A stretch of 33,447 nt of DNA, from positions 1 to 33,447 of the forward strand of contig JAKSYS010000681.1 of NCBI GenBank assembly GCA_022925895.1, written 5' to 3'. This document shows positions 30,490 through 33,447 of the stretch, one piece after another. The DNA comes from Fragilaria crotonensis (Eukaryota > Bacillariophyta > Fragilariophyceae > Fragilariales > Fragilariaceae). The position numbers and the translations under genes are program-made. Positions within the stretch are counted from its first letter, which is position 1. Every line of letters starts with the position of its first letter. Under the pieces are notes generated by a model. It saw only the letters and a list, made by a program, of their open reading frames with translations, was not told the origin of the DNA and made no database searches.

Positions 30490-30512
30490 TGGCCAATATG
30501 TCAGGTTGCTTC
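30490..30512 (-). repeat. Right terminal inverted repeat
   Basis: The reverse complement reads GAAGCAACCTGACAT followed directly by ATTGGCCA, without the 17-base insertion seen at the left end. TA follows at 30513. Confidence 0.9.
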
Positions 30513-31519
30513 TACTGTGTCCGAGTACTTTGTAGCCCAGGTACTTGTAACTGGTACAAGTAGTCCGAGTACTAGGTACTAACCGTAGTAGCGTCGTATC
30601 TACATTACTTGTACTAGTACTGTAGTACCAGGTAAATGTGTGCTACGTGTATTTGCTGTCGCTCCGTTGTTCGTTCGCACCCCAAAATTAAAAATTACTG
30701 TCAGACGAGGAAGTGACTAGTAACGTACACTTCGTACTTAATTCTGCTGCCTGTACATTTAATACTACGCCTACTCGGTGGCAAAAATATGAGCACAAAA
30801 TCAAGATACCGGCACAATGTTCCGGTCGATGGAATGTTCATAGGGGAGCATTCCAGGAAATTAATCTTTGCATATATTGAGCGTTACGTCCTACTCCCTA
30901 GAGTAGCTAACAATAGAGGGCAGAAAGGGGAGATTCTGTCTTCTGGCGATGCAATAGTACTATGACACATACTTGTATCAAATAAAGGCCAGAGTCCAGA
31001 GGTCAGAGGTCGTGGAGACATGTGCGTTGCCCGTTGAGTTGATACTGTACTCTACGTGTCAGTACTAAATGGTATTAGTACTCAGTAGAGAGTAGAGAGT
31101 CTACTCGCGGTCCGCGTTGTTCACGTTCCAGTCAAAATCCACGATTGGCATGTGGGTTCTCGTTTTTCTGTTTCAATCTGCTCACTCTTTCTGACTGAAT
31201 CGTACACAGGGGACCAAAGGACATCGAAGCACATCGTGCGCCACTACTAGTGAAATCCGACTTCTTCTATTTGCTGTTCGCACCTTCCCTCCCTCACTGC
31301 TCATTGGCGCCACCGTTCGATTTACAAGGCCATTCAAACTTTATAAGCTGTTCCTTAAAGTGTGTAGGATTCTTGGGGTGATTGCGTTGCATCGTTACGG
31401 GCTGTTGCTATTCCAGGAACTGAAACGAATTTTCAGTCGCTTGTATCGCGAGACATTGATTGAGAACAGCTGTTGTTACAACTTTCAAAACAGACTCACA
31501 AGATTACTGTTTGATCAAG
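30513..31519. other. Intergenic, GTAC-rich, promoter of downstream gene
   Basis: About 30520-30640 and 31040-31110 are GTAC and AGTACT runs. A reverse TTTTTGCCACC word lies near 30778. ACTTTATAAGC at about 31337 is a TATA-like stretch some 180 bases before the next ATG. No gene is seen. Confidence 0.5.
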
Positions 31520-32164
31520 ATGGGACCGACACAAAAACAAGAAACTGCAATAATGTGGCTAGCCAAGAGTATGGGATTTGTCGATAGTGTTTGCTGCTAC
31601 TCAGTCTCGGGACAGGATCTCTCTGAAGAAGACACTATTCAGATTGACATGAGATCCGGTTTCGTACCGGCAAGCTGGAGCATGCAAGAACTTGATGACA
31701 TAGATGACCTGGATGACAATTCAATGGTTTATCGTGAGCAATCGACCTACTTGACTAATCATCTGGATGATAATTCACTTACCCATCGTGAGCAGTCGAC
31801 CTACCTTGCAAACCATGGAAAGATAGGTCATGTTGAACAGGACGATGCTCGCTTTCCGCGGAAAGGAGGCGGATTCGGAAAGGAAAATACTTCAAACAGA
31901 TCTGTGTCAACACGATCAACTGTTACAACCTCCTCGACAACAACCGTTGTCACGAGCTGTCGAATTCACGCGATCAGCGGTGACAGCAGCATTGCAAGTG
32001 CGTCGCCAACTCGAAGAGTACCTCAACAGATTGATTCAAGAGCACCGCGTCATGGTTCCTATCGAATCGAGCGACATAGACCAACACCTGAACGTATCTA
32101 CTGCCATGCTTATTCCGATGGCCAGCTGCATGAAGCGTCAAAACTGAGACATGCCAACTCGTGA
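31520..32164 (+). CDS. Unrecognised protein with an internal tandem repeat
   Basis: This is a 214-residue frame from ATG 31520 (AAG before it) to TGA. The opening MGPTQKQETAIMWLAKSMGF is helical. An acidic stretch (LDDIDDLDD) leads into two tandem 18-residue units of the form LDDNSxxxREQSTYLxNH (31709-31762 and 31763-31816). The tail is Ser/Thr/Arg-rich and low complexity. Another frame at 31830-32147 encodes a helix-rich stretch (VRRQLEEYLNRLIQEH), so the true C-terminus could be in that frame through a missed intron or a frameshift. I do not recognise the family. Reasonably likely to be a gene; the end is uncertain. Confidence 0.5.
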   Translation: MGPTQKQETAIMWLAKSMGFVDSVCCYSVSGQDLSEEDTIQIDMRSGFVPASWSMQELDDIDDLDDNSMVYREQSTYLTNHLDDNSLTHREQSTYLANHGKIGHVEQDDARFPRKGGGFGKENTSNRSVSTRSTVTTSSTTTVVTSCRIHAISGDSSIASASPTRRVPQQIDSRAPRHGSYRIERHRPTPERIYCHAYSDGQLHEASKLRHANS

Positions 32165-32264
32165 CAGTCTCCGAACGTCCCACTTACCTCAGGCGAGGAT
32201 GCTACCGAAGTACAAGTACCTCTAGGCAAAGGGATTACTAGCCATTAAATTTGTTTATAAACAT
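32165..32264. other. 100-base gap between convergent genes
   Basis: This lies between the stop of the unrecognised gene and the stop of the RCC1-repeat gene. It contains a short CGAAGTACAAGTACC word and AT-rich sequence (ATTAAATTTG) that may serve 3' end formation. Confidence 0.5.
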
Positions 32265-33355
32265 TCATTCCTCCTCGACCAGAACAGCCACGTGGCTCCA
32301 CCCTGTGCTAACATGGGTGACCTTCTTGTCGGCCAGTGCCTCTACCAAGCGGGCTTGATTTTGTCGCTTCGCACCTAATTCTCCCAGCACGCCCGTCTTC
32401 CCAGACCCATAGCTGTAGAGCAATCCATCATGTCCCAGCGCCATCCAATAATCATTTCCGCATGCGACATCAACAATCTTTGTGTGTACCAAAGCATTCA
32501 CGTATTCTGGTTCCAGATAGAGCGACATGCCCCAATAATACATTCGCCCCTCTTTTGTCACGCAAGCGGCCAGCGAATGTCCAGCAGCAATTTTGGTCAC
32601 CTCCATAGTGTTCAATTCGTCGGAGACAAGTTCGGTGGGAACTTCCGCCATTGCGTACATATCGACCGACATGCCATATCCAGTGCCAAGCTGGCAAGAA
32701 ATACAAGATAGTGTTAACACTAAAAACACTGAGCAGTTGATTGAATTTCAGACACACAAAAGCCAACATACCTGACCCTTGTGATTGCGCCCCCAGCCGC
32801 TGATAACGCCATCCCTGAGGGCCAGGGTGAAGGATTTCCCAGCGGCGATTTGGTCGACACCTGAAGTAAGCAATTCCACCGGCTCAAAAAAGACTTGATC
32901 GGTGCTGTCGAAGTTTCCCAGTCGTCCATAGGAGCCGGCCCCCGTGCAGAGCACCTCTCCCTCAGTGGTCAGCACACATGTGTGGCGCTCTCCCACCTGA
33001 ACTTGCTTTGCGAAACATCCGTCTTCCACCATGGATCTCACAAGCTTCGGTGTCAATACTGTTTCCGCATCACCATGTCCCAATTGACCAAGTCCAGTGA
33101 GCGCCGCACCGCCAAATCCAAATGTATAAAGCTCACCATCGAAATCCAACAAAGCCGACGACGAAGGCCCCAGGGAGATGCTCTTTACGGCAAGATCAGG
33201 AATTACGGTAGGCTTTGCGACTGGATTCTTGTGGCCCAATCCCAACTGTCCGAACTTGTTGGCACCGGAAACAAAACAGCGACCATCGGAAAGCACAATC
33301 GCTGTATCCGTCGGTCCACACACAATGTCTCGGATGTTAATTGATTCGTCTTGGA
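32265..33355 (-). CDS. RCC1-repeat (beta-propeller) protein, 5' end outside the window
   Basis: Two exons are visible: 33355-32772 and 32690-32265. They hold several RCC1 repeats, each with the family's small-residue turns: SGANKFGQLGLGHK, FGFGGAALTGLGQLGHGD, CTGAGSYGRLGNFD, GWGRNHKGQ joined to LGTGYG, and SYGSGKTGVLGELG. RCC1 repeats form seven-bladed propellers used by Ran and Rab exchange factors and by many scaffold or ubiquitin-ligase proteins; the role here is open. The first visible exon begins after an acceptor (CCCATCAG) at 33356 and is preceded by an in-frame TGA, so an upstream exon must lie beyond 33356, probably outside the window. The protein ends in LVEEE. Confidence 0.85.
32691..32771 (-). 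other. Spliceosomal intron, 81 bases
   Basis: On the minus strand the donor is CAG|GTATGTTG and the acceptor TTCTTGCCAG|CTTGGC. The junction restores an RCC1 turn (GQ|LGTGYG). The intron has an in-frame stop. Confidence 0.92.
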
Positions 33356-33447
33356 CTGATGGGAATCAATTGGAATGAGAACGTGTCATGAGAGTTATCC
33401 AGCTGAAGTGACAAATGGCAACAGGCAAACAGGCACACATGCACACA
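33356..33447 (-). other. Probable intron of the RCC1 gene, continuing off the edge
   Basis: The sequence ends in CATCAG at 33356, has stops in the RCC1 frame, and has pyrimidine-rich stretches (GTTCTCATTCC) suited to an acceptor region. No donor can be placed inside the window with confidence. Confidence 0.5.

Larger units (their letters stand above)
26896..30512 (+). mobile_element. Complete pogo-like (Tc1/mariner superfamily) DNA transposon
   Basis: The element is 3617 bases. Its left end is GAAGCAACCTGACAT (26896-26910) and its right end is the exact reverse complement (30498-30512). The match resumes as ATTGGCCA after 17 extra bases on the left side, which seem to come from slippage between ACAT words. 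Each end is flanked by TA (26894-26895 and 30513-30514), the target duplication of Tc1/mariner and pogo elements. Outside both ends is host GTAC-rich sequence. Inside is a DDE transposase in two frames on the plus strand. Untranslated flanks are 391 and 459 bases. Confidence 0.92.

Overview
The window looks like nuclear DNA of a diatom, most likely a pennate one. Three things point there. Introns are short GT-AG introns (59, 81 and 82 bases). One small gene starts with a signal peptide ending in the ASAFAP motif used for import into red-lineage complex plastids. The spaces between genes are full of GTAC-centred palindromic runs. The species cannot be fixed from sequence alone; a Phaeodactylum-like genome is my guess.

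Layout. 1-590 (-): a broken copy of the small GTPase Ran, cut by the window edge. 2045-6960 (+): a large gene with an acidic N-terminal half, a PDZ domain and HEAT repeats, interrupted by five frame breaks and one real intron. 7001-8542 (-): TFIIH subunit p52/Tfb2. 9016-9657 (+): a 74-residue plastid-targeted protein in two exons. About 10,040-17,000: seven kilobases of CpG-depleted relic DNA without an intact gene. 17512-18853 (+): ribonucleotide reductase small subunit. 19534-20616 (+): a PRCC-domain protein. 20645-21781 (-): cyclin H. 22545-23369 (-): a seven-beta-strand methyltransferase. 24038-24247 (+): a tiny protein with an MGCG lipidation signal. 24,600-26,840: repeats and a second CpG-depleted relic. 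26896-30512: a complete pogo-like DDE transposon with inverted ends and a TA target duplication; its transposase frame is split by a 73-bp duplication. 31520-32164 (+): an unrecognised gene with an internal 18-residue repeat. 32265-33355 (-): an RCC1-repeat protein that runs off the right edge.

The host genes are housekeeping: transcription and repair (p52 and cyclin H both belong to TFIIH), DNA precursor supply, splicing-associated PRCC, and nuclear transport or signalling (Ran relic, RCC1 repeats). They are independent genes, not an operon. Two convergent pairs are separated by only 40 and 28 bases.

The most informative region is the mobile DNA. Two old CpG-poor blocks, with the signature expected of long-term cytosine methylation and decay, contrast with a younger transposon that keeps its CpGs, ends and most of its reading frame.
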